The notes under the pieces were generated by a model, which made no database searches, had not been told where the DNA came from, and worked only from the letters and a program-made list of their open reading frames with translations. This document shows, in pieces, positions 11,871-24,504 of a DNA stretch of 64,000 nucleotides. How positions within the stretch are numbered: position 1 is the first letter of the stretch; each line of letters opens with the position of its first letter. This stretch comes from Apostichopus japonicus (lineage: Eukaryota; Echinodermata; Holothuroidea; Aspidochirotida; Stichopodidae): assembly GCF_037975245.1 (NCBI RefSeq), contig NC_092562.1, positions 602,501-666,500 of the forward strand, in the 5' to 3' direction. The position numbers and the translations under genes are program-made.

Positions 11871-13095
11871 GTTAGATCCGGACGTGGAGGAGAACCGCGT
11901 CACAAAACTGCGACTTTCCCATCCTGAAAGCTCTATCATCGCGTCGCGCGTTACCGCCATTCTAACCCTGTGTGGTACGTCAAGTCCCCAGTCCTTAGTT
12001 ACAGGCCTAGTGAGAATGAGGAGCATAAACATAGCCTACACTAAACCAATGTATCTAGCTTAAGCCACTCTAACCTGAACCAGCTAATTGTTATGTTAGG
12101 CCGGGCAAATTATTAATACAACTAGGCTACACAGTACAATATTTAGTCTGTCCTGATCTAGTTAAGTGTGAAAACTTGGCTTAATTGGCCAGCTTTGTCA
12201 ATTCCCACCAAGTTTGAAGTAAATCGCTAAAAAAAGGGCTAAATATTTACATTTGAACTTTAACCACGTGACCTTTAACGTTGGTTCCCATGGCAACTAC
12301 ATATTTTGATAGTACTTGTCATTTCCATGATACCTTTGAAGGTTCTATGTCAATTCGACTGTCCCTAAATTTGACCTTCGATCTTTAGGGTACCTTCCCA
12401 CAAAGTTTGAAGAATATCGGTGTAGCTTTTTTTCAAGGAGTTTTTGACACAAAATTGGACACACGCACAAGCAGACACAATGACACACACAGACCCCCCC
12501 CCCCTACACACACGGACACGTTTTGAATCCTCCGTCAGTCATGGGCTTCTGGTCAACTGGGGTTACACCACCATGGGTGACCCTGTACATACCGAGAGTA
12601 GTTACTCAGGAAAATTAACCATAACCATGGCAACTGTTGCTATGTCAATTGACATAGCTGTATAAGGCCCAACTGGCAAGGAACTTCAATATCTCATCCT
12701 CCCTATGGGAACGATGACATTACAATGGCAAAACCCAGATAAATCCATGCTATGGGCGTAAATATCCCAAGACCAATAGCAATTTTCACTACGTCGGCAA
12801 TCACAGCAACAAGAGTATACGGCACTTTACAGTAGGGCCACATAAGATACGGCACTGTATTGTGAGATACGGTAGTAAAATTAACTATCGTTTACGCTGC
12901 ATGGTAGAATAATGACATCTTTAAAGGTATCGATACCTACAGCAGCAATATCAGCATTTCCACAAAGATCTTCAGCAAACAATTCTACCATCACTTCACA
13001 TGAGCCCCCCCCCCCCCAAAAAAAGGGCAAATATCGATCCTTATCTTTCTCCGTTAGGCGGTTCATACCATCAATCAACAGGACGAGTAACATTT
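11871..13095. other. Non-coding, no gene seen
   Basis: Only short chance openings. Poly-C runs lie at about 12487 and 13005. No intact element ends were found. Confidence 0.5.
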
Positions 13096-13097
13096 AA

Positions 13098-13400
13098 CGA
13101 CATCAATAAAATACACATCGAAATGTTTAGTCCTATATGAGGCACAATGACATCAATAAAATACACATCGAAATGTTTAGTCCTACATGAGGCACAATGA
13201 CATCAATAAAATACACATCGAAATGTTTAGGCCTATATGAGGCACAACGACATAAAATAAAATACACATCGAAATGTTTAGGCCTATATGAGGCACAATA
13301 TGACATCAATAAAATACACATCGAAATGTTTAGGCCTATATGAGGCACAACGACATAAAATAAAATACACATCGAAATTTTTAGCCTATTTGAGGCACAG
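13098..13400. repeat. 50-bp tandem repeat, six copies
   Basis: Unit GACATCAATAAAATACACAT + CGAAATGTTTAGGCCTATAT + GAGGCACAAT. Each unit carries AATAAA on the plus strand, and most carry AGGCCTAT. Two copies have a CATAAAATAAA variant in alternating order, suggesting an earlier 100-bp duplication. Confidence 0.95.
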
Positions 13401-15010
13401 CATGAACAACCCATTCATTCATCGACATCCTCTTGGAACTTCGTCATCGAAACAACCCAAGTAACCAGGATTAAACCCTACAACAACCTATGAGAAAGAC
13501 ATCTTTTTGCTCTCCTCCTAAAGATAACGAAAAAGTTTTAAAAAATAACATGCGTTTGTAATGCTGCTCTAAAGATCGTAATTCCCAAAACAAAGAATTG
13601 ACTACGAACGGTTATACCTGACTATAATATAATCTAAGAATTCTTCGTCGTATAAAACACACAGTATAAAAATTGTACTAGGCTTATCGTCTGTGCTACT
13701 GATCAATTCATATCGGAGCCAAGAGAATTAACAAATTTGGTGAAACACCGCGGTACAGCAAGCCGTACTGTAAGTGAGGCAAAGATTTATGGATCAGGAC
13801 CGCCGTTTTACATTGTACAATGTTGTTACATAAGGTGGGAAGCAGAGCTGATACTTGTTCAAGTATTTGATATCCCCTGGTACTGCGTTGGTCCAAAGAA
13901 ACTCATACATTGGGAAGTCAGTATAACTAGAACTGATTCTATACGAAATTCAAGGCTTTTGATGTTTAGCTTGAAATGTATTGCTACTCGATAATTCTAA
14001 CGTTTTTCTGACCTATTCATAAACTGAAGGAGTATTTTCCAATTTGTTCTAGCCAAGACATATAGAATGTTCTACTCATTTCTTTACTGGTCTTTTGATT
14101 GCGATTGTCTTGTTTTGTTAAGCGCCTAGAACAGCAACTTCTTGTTCCTGTTTTGGCGCTATATATGATGACGAAGACGATGACGACGATCTGCAATTAT
14201 GTAGCAATCATATATTGCCACGATCATGCGTATTAGACCCCTGGTCACTTCTCGTTACTTCTAAAAAGTTTCCCAAAGAATTTTTCAATAATCCAGGTGT
14301 AGCTTAAAGACATAAATTATGTCTTAAATATTGACATATACGTAACCAAACTTACAAATTCAATTTGGAGTGTTTTTCTTGTCTCCACTTATGACATTTT
14401 TGCTCCCCCATCCAATCCCACCCAACCCCCCCCCCCCCCTCCCACCCACCACTCTCATTGGTAAAATATCCATGAAGCAATTCATTAGGGAGTAAATAAT
14501 AGTAAATGAAATGAAGATGATTATTACGTACAAACAAAAGATCAATAATAGAAATTTATTATATAGATTTTAAATATTATTTGAAATTAAACCAAACTAG
14601 TCACGATGAATTACATTTATTGTTATTATTGGATTTTTTATATCATCAAAGAAAAAAAACTATTGTTAATTTTTTCCCCGGCTCTCCTGATCTTTTTTGA
14701 CTGAATACTTTCGATTACTCACATCGTCAATGCTCTTGAATTTCACATATCATGTTTCCATCTACCTGTGTGATCTCGAATAAACGAGCGAAACATCCCT
14801 ACCGTTTCGCTCTAAGTGCATTTCGTTGGAATACTTATACTATTTAGGCTGCAAGTTACAATCATGACACATGCCTTGATAGTCAACCGACACTAACAGA
14901 TAAGATATGATATGCCTCGTGTTATGCTTCCATCCGAAGGTGCTTCAGCAGACTAAGGAAATCCTTAGTCGGAAATTATTGAGGTTCCAAGTTTTTGTGC
15001 GTGGAAAGAC
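13401..15010. other. Non-coding, no gene seen
   Basis: AT-rich with a poly-C run near 14427-14439. Openings at 13708-13994 and 14352-14545 have no recognisable features. Confidence 0.5.
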
Positions 15011-15012
15011 AC

Positions 15013-15077
15013 CGGCGAATCTCGCCGGCGAATCTCGCCGGCGAATCTCGCCGGCGAATCTCGCCGGCGAATCTCGC
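15013..15077. repeat. 13-bp GC-rich palindromic repeat, five copies
   Basis: Unit GGCGAATCTCGCC repeated head to tail without spacers. Each unit is a hairpin (GGCGA / TCGCC around a 3-nt loop), strikingly GC-rich for this AT-rich region and carrying two CpGs. It abuts the SINE-like sequence at 15100-15335. Confidence 0.95.
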
Positions 15078-15099
15078 CTTCTCTTTTCGAATAGTGCCC

Positions 15100-15335
15100 T
15101 GAAGTAACGAGGCAGGGGTGTGTAGTCCTGCTCCCGGGACCGCAATTTAACGTCCCCTCCGAAGGACGTGAGTACCGCTTCCCACGTGTAGCCACTTTCC
15201 TACCACGAGAAAGGAGCGGGGTGAAAATTGGTGTCAGTGTCGACACCGAGGTTTGAACCAGGGACCTCAGGTATTGCAGACGTGCACTCTCCCGTTCTGC
15301 CACCTCACCGCTCTCCGACACTAACACAAGAGGTT
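15100..15335 (-). mobile_element. tRNA-derived SINE-like element
   Basis: On the minus strand a tRNA-like head at about 15240-15330 has an A-box-like segment (GCGGTGAGGTGGCAGA) and a clear B box (GGTTCAAACC near 15251) at the usual spacing. A 130-bp GC-rich body follows toward 15100. It cannot be folded into a proper tRNA cloverleaf, so it is a SINE or tRNA pseudogene rather than a tRNA gene. No target duplication was established. Confidence 0.6.
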
Positions 15336-15339
15336 GACT

Positions 15340-18300
15340 ATTTATAGTGTCCCGGTATACTTCCCCATTGACACAAAATTCGACTGACTTCCGAGGTTGT
15401 TAGAGCATGGAAGTATTCAACTAACATGATATACCCAAGTTCATGTGATATTGGATAGCTGGGCTAAAAAAATATAACCACCATGACCATGACCATGACC
15501 ATTCGTTTATAGAAGCTTAAAAGAAGTGGCGGTTATTTGAACAAAATACTCCCTAACGCATGTGTCAAATTTCTTTGCGGAATCTGTTTCAATCTAGAAT
15601 TTCTAAAATGCTTGAAACCAACTTCAAGCTCCATCCTTCTGATGTTCGCATCGTCAGATGTATAATAATCGTCATCGTCAAATATACTCATGATAAATGC
15701 AAACATGCCAAAACTGTTATTTCAGTGGTACGGGCTTCTTAGGGACTTTTCTCAACAAGAGTTAACGTTTCAGACGGATGCAGATTACTAATTCATGTAC
15801 TATGATACCTAAACGAAAAACACAGCTTGTTTTGTGTTTTGCTAATTTAAATGAATATGTTTTGATTTAAAATTGGATAGCCTGCATTTGTTAATTACTA
15901 TTAATAGATTACGTCGGTGATTTGTGAGGCAATCTCGAAATATTGGATCTGAAACTATAGGCTGTGCATCATTGATATTCAAGTGGGTAATTGAAACTTG
16001 CAGGAGTGAAGAGAAATTATAGCATGATTGTTATTGCCCCCCAAGAGGTTATTTGCTTTATAATTACTTTTAAAGGCACTTAACCGTATAGTTATTATTA
16101 TTAATATTATTATTATGATTATTATCAGTTTGGATCCTCTTCGTGACATATTTCACGTCATGTTACTTTAATTTGTCTTTCGTCAGATGTTGTAGAGTTT
16201 TAGTTATTACTTCTGCGGAATTTCACTTCAAATTGAAAAAAAGAAGGGAATATTTCTGCTTTGTGTAATGAATTTTGTTTGGTTATTCGTTAAGTATATG
16301 CAGGAAGATTCGTTTACTTTAAATTACATGTTGCTGAAGGTTACGATGTATCGGGGAGGACGGGAGGTCATAAATTATACATAGACTGAGGATCAGGGTC
16401 GTCAAGGAGGGGGGGGGGGCAGCTGAGCCAACTGCCACCTATACTTTGAAAATTTGGGCAAGGAAAATGTTATTCTCTACTTTGTAATTAGTCATACACT
16501 ACTCGACATAGCTGAATCTTCAGCTAGATCCTTCGCATTAGCATAAAGAATGGCTGACAATCAACTGATGAATTCTGGAATTTAGTTGAAGGTTTTGGGG
16601 AATTATATTCGCAATATGAGATAAAAAGTTGAAAGTTTATGCCCATCTTAGAAAACCCTAGCATCTACAAAAAACATTCTACCGGGTAAGATCCTCAAAC
16701 TTGCCATCGGTTTTCTGCTGTGCCCTTCCCCCTTCCACCCCTCCCCCACCCCACTTCCACACACAACACACACACTCACTTTTCATAGCTTCCTACACAA
16801 GTGCTACAGTTTCATTAAACATATCTTTAAAAATGCTAAAATTAAGTAGGATATGGAAGGTAATCATGATGCCTGAAAATTGTGTTGTTGTGTATTGCCG
16901 AAGTGCGGAGTGCTTTGACGCAAAGATATCAATGTTTTCCATAAAGCAAAGTCTGGAGAACTTTATTTTTTATTTTTATGAAAGCGTCTCGGCGGCAACT
17001 GCAAAGTGACACACTGTATTGTCATTATGTGGATAAAAACATACAATGTACAAATCAATTACCCACAAAAGGTAAATATAACGTTTATCGAGAAAAACAA
17101 TTAAGAATGAATTACAATGTGTAACGAAAGTCCGAGCTCAGCGTGCCATTGAGACCCAAATAAGACATGCGAAGTTACCTGAAACAAACAGGAGTGGTGG
17201 GGTGGGGGTAGGGTGGCGGAACAACAACACTGACATAAATAAAACAAAGAATCACTATGATGACGTCAGGAATAAGTCTATTGATTGGAGTAAATAGGAG
17301 GTTGGTTTATATGATTAGAAGTTACAGAAACTCCACTAAGATACAAACGATTGTTGGAGCATATAAATGTATAATTGTTTTCGTCAATTAATATACTCCT
17401 ACCATATAAATGATGACTATGGAATATACTAATCTGTATACATTTGAGTCAGAGAACAGAACTGACCATAACTCTCCATGTCTCCCTACTACAGCTTTCG
17501 TATTCGTGGAGCGATCTAGCAATAATTGCAAGTACATATTGTGAAAGTTATTCATATTTCAAGATTTCTAGAGTTCCTGTACTATACTTTTTATGCTAAA
17601 ATATTCCAAGTATAAAGAAATGTCGCCACAAAGATGGTAAACTAAAGACACCTAGAACTTTATTTTGACACTTTTCTTGAGGATTTATCGTCTTTGAGCT
17701 GTCTTATGGAACGACGACCAAAAGCTCTGCTTCCCTTTGGCACCGTCATTTCTGTCGTCACTATAAACAAACCAACAGTTTTGTATTAAAGAACATTTCT
17801 ATTAGTTTATCTATAGCAGTCCAGAGACCGGTCAAATCTGTGAAAAAAATCGGCAGTGTGGGAACTTTTGTCGCTAATTGCATGTGACGATGTATCCATC
17901 AGGGGATAGTGGTTTCTGCTCCACCATGCATCAGTGGGCGAAACGTCACAGATATCGTTGCTGTGTAAGTTAGTTAAAATCTGGAGAGAAGGTGCAACAT
18001 GGTTATGAAAGGCAACCGCCTACGTTAACAAGTGAAGTTATCCTGCTTTGCGGCAAAGTCCATTGTTTTGGTTTCATTGTATATGCAAACTGTTTCGAAA
18101 ATTTCGCCTAGGAAAGTACAGGTGAGAACAGTGTTAAGTTATCTCATTGACTTTCGTTTTCGTTAAGGTTGTTAACCTTACCGGATTCTGGAATGCATGA
18201 GTAATGCGTGCCCTCTAAAATAAAGAAATGAGAATAAAGCAGTCAAACGTAAAATGCATACAAAGAAGAGGGCTTGCCGGCGATGTTCTTTTGTTCCCTT

Positions 18301-18905
18301 CCTTGGGTGTCGAAAACCTTCTTTGACAACGTCTGTAGTGCTATACATTGACCTCACTCTATATTACATTGCATGTGGACCTTAACATTGTGATTCCCAG
18401 GGGCAAGACCGGTCGGCGAAACCGCATGCCTTGCTTGTAACTGCCTGAATATACATACATATATATATAAATATATATAAGAAGAGGTTTCATGCATGCA
18501 GTGCTGCAATGTTATCTTCTATCCGAGGTTTCGAGAGCATGGTTGGGATCTGGAGGACAGTTATGTCATTGGGGCCACATTTTGTCCAGTATATGACGAA
18601 TATGAGAACACAGCATTCTTCATCCCATGTTTTCCCGACCCCAACTAACATTTATCCCGGATCCCCTAATTGACCCCTGCCTCGGGACATTCCCCCCACA
18701 TCTCATCAAAGATAGCCAATAGAGGGTTTCGTTACAGGTACGAAATAGCTTTCTAACCTCTAGTCGTTGCTTAACTTAAAACGTCAGGTTTGTGTAGTAT
18801 TTGCTAAGATATGAAGTTAAAAGAAAGATAATGTACCTAAAAGTATTTGAATTCTGTGAATTAGTGAAGGATAAAACCTTAGCACTTGCTCCTATCTAAT
18901 TATGT
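15340..18905. other. Non-coding, no gene seen
   Basis: Holds small simple repeats: (CCATGA)n at about 15478-15502, (ATT)n at 16095-16125, a poly-G run near 16410-16421 beside a MITE-like CAGCTGAGCC, and (TA)n at 18455-18480. No supportable exon was seen. Confidence 0.5.
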
Positions 18906-18909
18906 ATGG

Positions 18910-19210
18910 ATAAAACAAAATAGACGTCACAAAGATCGGTTAGGTCAGTATGAGGGCTGAATAAGTTGCATAGTACAAGTCACAAGGATTCGTTATGTCA
19001 TATGAGTATATAATCTTATTATGTGTGAATAATACATGTCACAAGGATTCGTTCGGTCAGAAACTGGACTATATATTTATGTTTGCATAGTAAATTTCAC
19101 AAGCATTCGTTAGGGCATAATTAGGATAATCTAATTATGTGTGAATATTACATATCACAATGATTCGTTAGGTCAGAAAGTGGGCTACCTGTCTTTGTTT
19201 GCATGTCACA
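18910..19210. repeat. Diverged tandem repeat of about 58 bp, five copies
   Basis: The phrase GTCACAAGGATTCGTTAGGT recurs with substitutions near 18927, 18980, 19038, 19098 and 19155. AT-rich linkers contain TATGTGTGAATAATACAT or GTTTGCATAGT alternately, hinting at a two-unit higher period. Confidence 0.75.
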
Positions 19211-20580
19211 GCAGAGAGTTGTTATGGAACAACTCCCTGGATAGAACGAGGGCTATGTAATAAATAGGGAGACATTGTTATCGTATTCGACTTAAGTGGT
19301 AGTTTGTATTTGTGGATAATATCTTTTATTGTTATTTTGTCTCTTTATTTTTCCAGAGTAAGTTGTACACAATCGTTGTCTTCTTTAACATACTAAAATA
19401 TCAGTCTTTTCAATGCTGATATGGAGTGACAAGGAAACATAAATGCAGAAGTGCTAGGAGAACAAATTGTTGATAAAATAAAACAAGAGCTGTATTGTTC
19501 GCCTCCCCTCCCTCCACCTTTAACCGGTCTGAGGGGCAGAAAGGATAAAAGAAGCAGTGAAATAACCTAAGCGGTTGTCTTGAGAAACAGCAAAGTGTAG
19601 GTGAAAGGTTTTGCGCCCATCCTCCCTCTTCAACGTTTATCGAGGAACCTATAAGTAAATACTTAAGCAATCCAAACATTTACATTTTATGTGCATTCTG
19701 ATACACTGCACAAGATACCCACTTCAAAAGGGATATCCCTAAAGGCCAGATCTACCCCGCCGAATACTTGGGCATCTCTTCGTTTTATTTGTTCAATAAA
19801 CATTTACTCAAATCAAACTTTCTGCACGAAATGATCCATAGTTTATCAATGACAACCTTCAATTTATGGATGAAATGATCATCAATTTATCAATAAAATT
19901 TTGATCATTTAATTAATGATCAATACTTTATCAATGAAATGAGCATAATGTTTTTGATCAAATATTCCACATGGAAAATGAAACAGAAATACGAAAAAAA
20001 AGAAGAGGAAAACTTTAACTGTATTCCCTGATTTATTAAGAGCTAATTATTAAATTTATCAACCAAAAACCTTGCATTTAATAAAGTACAGTTTATATTT
20101 GCCAAAAGAGAGATATAGCTACATGAGAACACCCAAGGTTCACATACAGTAGACGGCACAGTTTGTTTACAATATATGAAAGGTAAGGTCAACCAAAAGG
20201 TCAAACATGACGTCATCAATAAAAAATCTCGGCAACTGGTAAAGTGATGATAAATTACATGTAATGTCGATAAATATATATAGTCCCTCATGAAGAGACA
20301 TATGCATGATTTAATCGATGAACCAACATAACTCACCTTACAAAATCTGACGTCAAATAATGAGCTGATCTATTTACATCATATGTCGTCATCGAGGCTT
20401 TAGCGCCGACGAAAAATCTTATTTTTCAGCATTTGTATTTTTCATGTTTGATGCTGGCAAGAACATCAGAAGCCATTATCACAGCAGCTCATTTGTCGGC
20501 AGTCTAGGCATCACGTGATCAGTGAATACTCTGTACAGCACTGCATGCGTAATTGCAACGTGTGCGACTTGCCACTACAA
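19211..20580. other. Non-coding, no gene seen
   Basis: AT-rich. Between 19830 and 19950 the phrase TTTATCAATGAAATGATCA recurs in diverged form. Openings at 19410-19679 and 20043-20336 on the minus strand show no domains. The last 150 bp may belong to the LINE that follows. Confidence 0.45.
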
Positions 20581-20589
20581 GATTCCTCT

Positions 20590-21487
20590 TCTTGACTCAA
20601 CGAGACAACATGGAAGCTCTCATCATGAACAAACCTAAAAGCCTTTCAACTATCTCCATCATCCTAGGGATCAACCGCTAGTCAACGAAAGTCATCAACG
20701 GAATCTTGCTGTTACCTTCAACAACCAGCGCATGAAGTGCGAAGCCATAGCCAACGGTATCTACATTTGGCAACCCTCGGTTCGAAGTCCAGCGAATCCA
20801 CCACACCTTCGAACCAACCCAATGCCACAACTGCCAATCTTTTGGCCACAGAGCAGCCACCTACACCAGTAAGAAGAATTGTCTTCGGTGCGGTAGTCAA
20901 CACCAGCTCAGCCTTTGCCTTTCTCCCCGAGAGTTGGCAAAATGTGCCAACTGAAAGGGACCGCACATCGTCAGCTACAGAGGATGCCCGAAGTACCACC
21001 GGCAACTCCGCAAGACCTGCAGTGAACCTGGAACTTCTGGCACAAGTTCCTCAACACCAAAGCCAACCACCGCGAAGCCAGCTACTGCGAAACCCGCCCG
21101 ACAAAAACCATTTCACCATGAAAAAGACCCTACCGAAGCAAGCTCTAAAAAAAGACAGCCAACAACGCAACCCAGACCACACAAATTCCCACGAATTAGC
21201 CAGCTACCAAAGGCATCGCAGTAGCAGCACATCCATCCCCGACAACTACAATCTCTCAGACCAACACCGCCACCTTCTCAAAGATCGTTAGGGGAATCCA
21301 ACTGGAAACCGACGCAAAACTCAACGACACCATCGAGAACCTCAGTAAACAGTTCCCTGTTTTCATAAAGGATCCCCTCTGGATACTCTGAATACGCAAC
21401 CTCAACGACAAAGAAGCAAACAAGATCGCGATGGTCGCAGACCGCATCTTCACCGACGCCAACATCAACCGCAACATCAATCATTGA
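20590..21487 (+). mobile_element. Degenerate LINE ORF1 (gag-like zinc-knuckle protein)
   Basis: In the frame starting at 20820 the sequence reads CHNCQSFGHRAAT, then CLRCGSQHQLSLC, then KCAN-stop-KGPHIVSYRGCP. This is the triple zinc-knuckle arrangement of gag-like ORF1 proteins in Jockey/I-type LINEs. A TGA at 20952-20954 stands where the family has a cysteine, and a tyrosine codon replaces the last cysteine of the first knuckle. Upstream, a segment near 20702-20780 (VTFNNQRMKCEAI) joins only by a frameshift near 20760. The region after the knuckles is Pro/Thr/Lys-rich, and the frame closes at TGA 21485-21487. It is a dead copy, and no linked ORF2 was found downstream. Confidence 0.65.
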
Positions 21488-21489
21488 AG

Positions 21490-21960
21490 CCCGAGACCAC
21501 GCATCGCCTCCCCAAAACATGCTATCTTCCTCCAACTACGTTCAACACTGTCTCCCGAACCGGTCCTCATAGTTTATATTTCATTTCAAAGTCTTCCGCT
21601 CTCAAAACATAGGAGTCTTATCTTTTCCGCCCATGGGCTTTAGCCCAGGCTCGCTGAAGCGCCTTACGGCGGAAACAGCATTATACAAGACATATCGTAT
21701 TGTATCTTGCCACTAGATTCACTGAGGGTGAATAACTATAGCGAAGTCTAATAACAAAGAAGTACGTAAGTGCATCCATATACATAGATCTAGAACCAAT
21801 AACCACGGACATTTTGGGGTTGTATTAACTTGCAGACATTTTTTAGTCAGTTACTGTAACTCTTAGTTATCGTCGAAAATTCCCAGGCTTTCGAAGGTTT
21901 CAAGTAAGAAATAAATTTAGTTAAATAACTGATGAAGTTATTTTAATGTGTAAAGGTAAG
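21490..21960. other. Non-coding between two retroelement remnants
   Basis: No gene seen. It may include 3' sequence of the LINE ORF1 copy and the terminal tail of the Penelope-like element. At 21650-21680, GCTCGCTGAAGCGCC and GGCGGAAACAG form a small GC-rich patch. Confidence 0.4.
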
Positions 21961-22000
21961 TGTGCCTGACAGTTCAATCCTAGCAGGATCTTTTTCAGAG
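21961..22000 (-). ncRNA. Hammerhead-ribozyme-like motif at the Penelope element 3' end
   Basis: On the minus strand: CTGAAAA, then the stem-loop GATCC-TGCTA-GGAT, then TGAAC, then TGTCAGGC. Penelope-like elements carry minimal hammerhead motifs (CUGANGA, stem II, GAAA, GUC) next to their ORF. This copy has the stem II helix and the GUC-like end, but substitutions in the CUGANGA and GAAA boxes (CTGAAAA, GAAC) predict loss of self-cleavage. Confidence 0.5.
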
Positions 22001-23345
22001 GCTGGATGACAAGTAACAATGAATACATGGGACAAAATACAAGCACAGAATACAAAAGAGATTGATGTAAGAGGTTTAGTAGACGAAGGGTGGAGAGAAG
22101 AAAGAAACCAACAGGGGAAGAGGAGAGGTCGGTGATCAACTGAAGACGGACAAAGATAAGATTAAGGGAAGAGTGTAGGGAATCAACTTCAGAAGGACAA
22201 AGACAGGAAAGTGTAGAGAAAAAAGGTGGAAGAGACTTAGGAGAAGAGGGGTGACAGAGGGGTACACGAAGGGAGATGCAGGCGTGGAGGGGGGGGGGGT
22301 AGAAGAAAGGTTAGTAATGTCCTTCCTGAATGTTGAGCCACGAGGTTGAATGGTGCGAAGGCGTTGCATCCATAGTATCTCTCTGCTGAGTCGTACTAGG
22401 TAAGGACGGCTACCACAGGATACAATCCCCTGTAGGAACATGCCATTTAATGGTATGGTTGGGAAGTTTAAAGTGTTCTCCAACCGGGTTCTCAGTCTTG
22501 ATGGTGATGACTGTGGATCTGTGACCACAGAACCGCTTCTTGAGGGTGGTTTTGGTTTCACCAACATACTGGATGCCGTAAACTCTACAGGAGATCAGAT
22601 AGATGATGTGCAAGTGATGGGACCTTTTGTCTTGTGTGTGAGTTGGGTGCTGTGGCTGGTGATGGAATTAAATTCACCAATTTGGTGGCTGCAGACGATG
22701 CATCTCGAAGTACGAACACATTTGAAAGTACCATGCTGAATGGGTGTAGGGTTAGAAGTTAAAAGTGGGAAAGCAGCAGGTCCCGCATAGGTTACGTGGA
22801 CGTCTGTAGGCAATTATGTGTTTCTAGGGACGGCTCGTTGGAGTCTATATCGGAAGTAAGGAGAATGTTGTGGTTGTTAGTGGTGATTTGCTAAAGAGGA
22901 GGAAGATTTGGGCGGAAAGCAACAATAGGGGGAGTTTGTCATCGCAATATCTTCCTTTTTTGACCTTCACTGCCAATGTAGTTAGTCTGGATAGGGAACG
23001 GACTCTCTGAATGGCTTCATGCACCCTTCTTGCACTATGTGCCCTGGCAATAAGTTGTTTTTCCATTAAACATCTGTATGTCGAATGAAAGAGGAATTTG
23101 TAGAGCAAATACGACGAAGACGATTTGCTTGACTGTAGGCAATTCCAGACTTGCAGTGGCGGGGATGGCAGCTAGAAGAATGTATAGATACTGGTGTGTG
23201 TCTGTGAGCTTGGTGTATAAGTCAGTGGAGAGAGAGAGCGAGTCGTGTTCCTTAGGGACAGTCACATGGAGGAAGTTAGCCTGTTGGTGAGAGTAATCAG
23301 AGGTGAATTTAATGGTGCTGTGGAAGGAATCAGCAACCTACCCGA
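21961..23345 (-). mobile_element. Penelope-like retroelement, degenerate RT C-terminus plus GIY-YIG endonuclease
   Basis: Minus-strand reading with several frameshifts gives, in order: HSTIKFTSDYSHQQANFLHV and LSTDLYTKLTDTHQYL (23330-23160), CHPRHCKSGIAYSQA (about 23130), ARRVHEAIQRVRSL (about 23010), a Cys pair segment CVRTSRCIVCSHQ (about 22700), the GIY-YIG domain VIYLISC, YGIQYVGETKTTLKKRF and GHRS (22610-22520), then PVGEHF and an RLSREILWMQRLRTIQPRG segment (about 22370). This is the domain order of the C-terminal half of Penelope-like elements. The RT catalytic YxDD region is missing, so it is 5'-truncated and dead. Confidence 0.85.
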
Positions 23346-23349
23346 CAAA

Positions 23350-23940
23350 GCACTTTCATATTTTACTTCACTGTTTGCTGGTGATTGGGTCCAAGCAGCC
23401 TTGAACGCAAAGGCACCTGGCAACATCGATGGTTGTAGGGATTCTATCTGCATCATGGTCGCATACGTCCAGGGGCAAGTACCACCAACAGCAGGATTGG
23501 TTTTGTAGATGGATGAAGGTTTCTGCCAGCCGGGCAGTTCTCTAGTTTAGTTGCATCACTACCATAGGGATTCGTCTCTTCGTTGATTTCACGACGTTGG
23601 CTCTCTGTAGCCTACTGCCTAAATTTATTGCCTTCATAAATAATTGTCCATCGCTCATGTGAACTGATCTCACTGTAGCGTGAAATATCTCGTACAGTTT
23701 AAATTGCTGTGAGCATTAAAAATCTCCAAAAAAAAAAATCCTGTTACTTTTCAAATTAAATGAAGAGCTAATCATAGATTTTACCCAGCAAGACTGACAT
23801 TGCATAGGACAATCGCAGTTTAGCTTGATATTGTATGGAATGTATGTTTGGTTAGTAAAACTCATGGCGCCACTATGCTTTTTATTTTTAAGAGAGATAA
23901 GATATATTATGTCATTCACACCGAACACTTTAGACAGTAA
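23350..23940. other. Non-coding, no gene seen
   Basis: The left end may still be Penelope-derived but I could not align it. The rest shows no feature. Confidence 0.4.
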
Positions 23941-23944
23941 CGCA

Positions 23945-24230
23945 ACAGTTTATTGTGTTGCCAACTGATATGGATAAGGTTTAGGGTAATTAGGGTTATA
24001 GACCCTGACCCTAACCCTAATGCTAACCCTTACTAACAATGTATTGTGTGGACAACTGTTTTGATGATATCGGTAAATTTAGAGTTATTAGGGTTAGAAA
24101 CACTGACCCTAACAATAAAGCTTACACTAACTACTAAAGCAGTGTGCTGCCAACTGTTTTGATGATATGGGTTAGTTTCGGGTAATTAGGGTTAACGGCA
24201 CTGACCCTAACCCTAATTCCTGAAATTTAG
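23945..24230. repeat. Three diverged units of about 95-105 bp with telomere-like tracts
   Basis: Each unit has GCCAACTGTTTTGATGATAT, then (G)TTAGGGTAATTAGGGTTA, then a short spacer and ACCCTAACCCTAAT. The TTAGGG and CCCTAA runs face each other, so each unit is an imperfect palindrome of metazoan telomere-type motifs. Copies are diverged, indicating an old interstitial duplication. Confidence 0.75.
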
Positions 24231-24504
24231 CTCGTCGTAGGTGACCGTAGTGCCTGTTCATTACATTATGCGCATTTACTATGTGTTTTAACGCACGTCA
24301 AGGAGCTCACGAGAGTTACCAAGACCCCCATCATATTGTGTACGGCCAAGGTACCCGATAACCCTAGCCCCGAGCTATCATGTGGTAACTTGACAATAAC
24401 TAGCCGTGTGAGGGGTGGGGATCCCTCAAATGGGGGGGGTCCTGTTGGCACCCTACATGTAGTACGTAAATGACGCAAAATGACCGATTAAGGTTACTTT
24501 AACG

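Noticed and set aside
15240-15330. Functional tRNA gene on the minus strand
   Set aside because: A B box is present but acceptor and T stems do not pair, and a SINE body follows.
20737-21291. 184-codon plus-strand opening as a gene
   Set aside because: It is out of frame with the zinc-knuckle reading that identifies this stretch as decayed LINE ORF1. It is a Ser/Pro/Thr-rich shadow.
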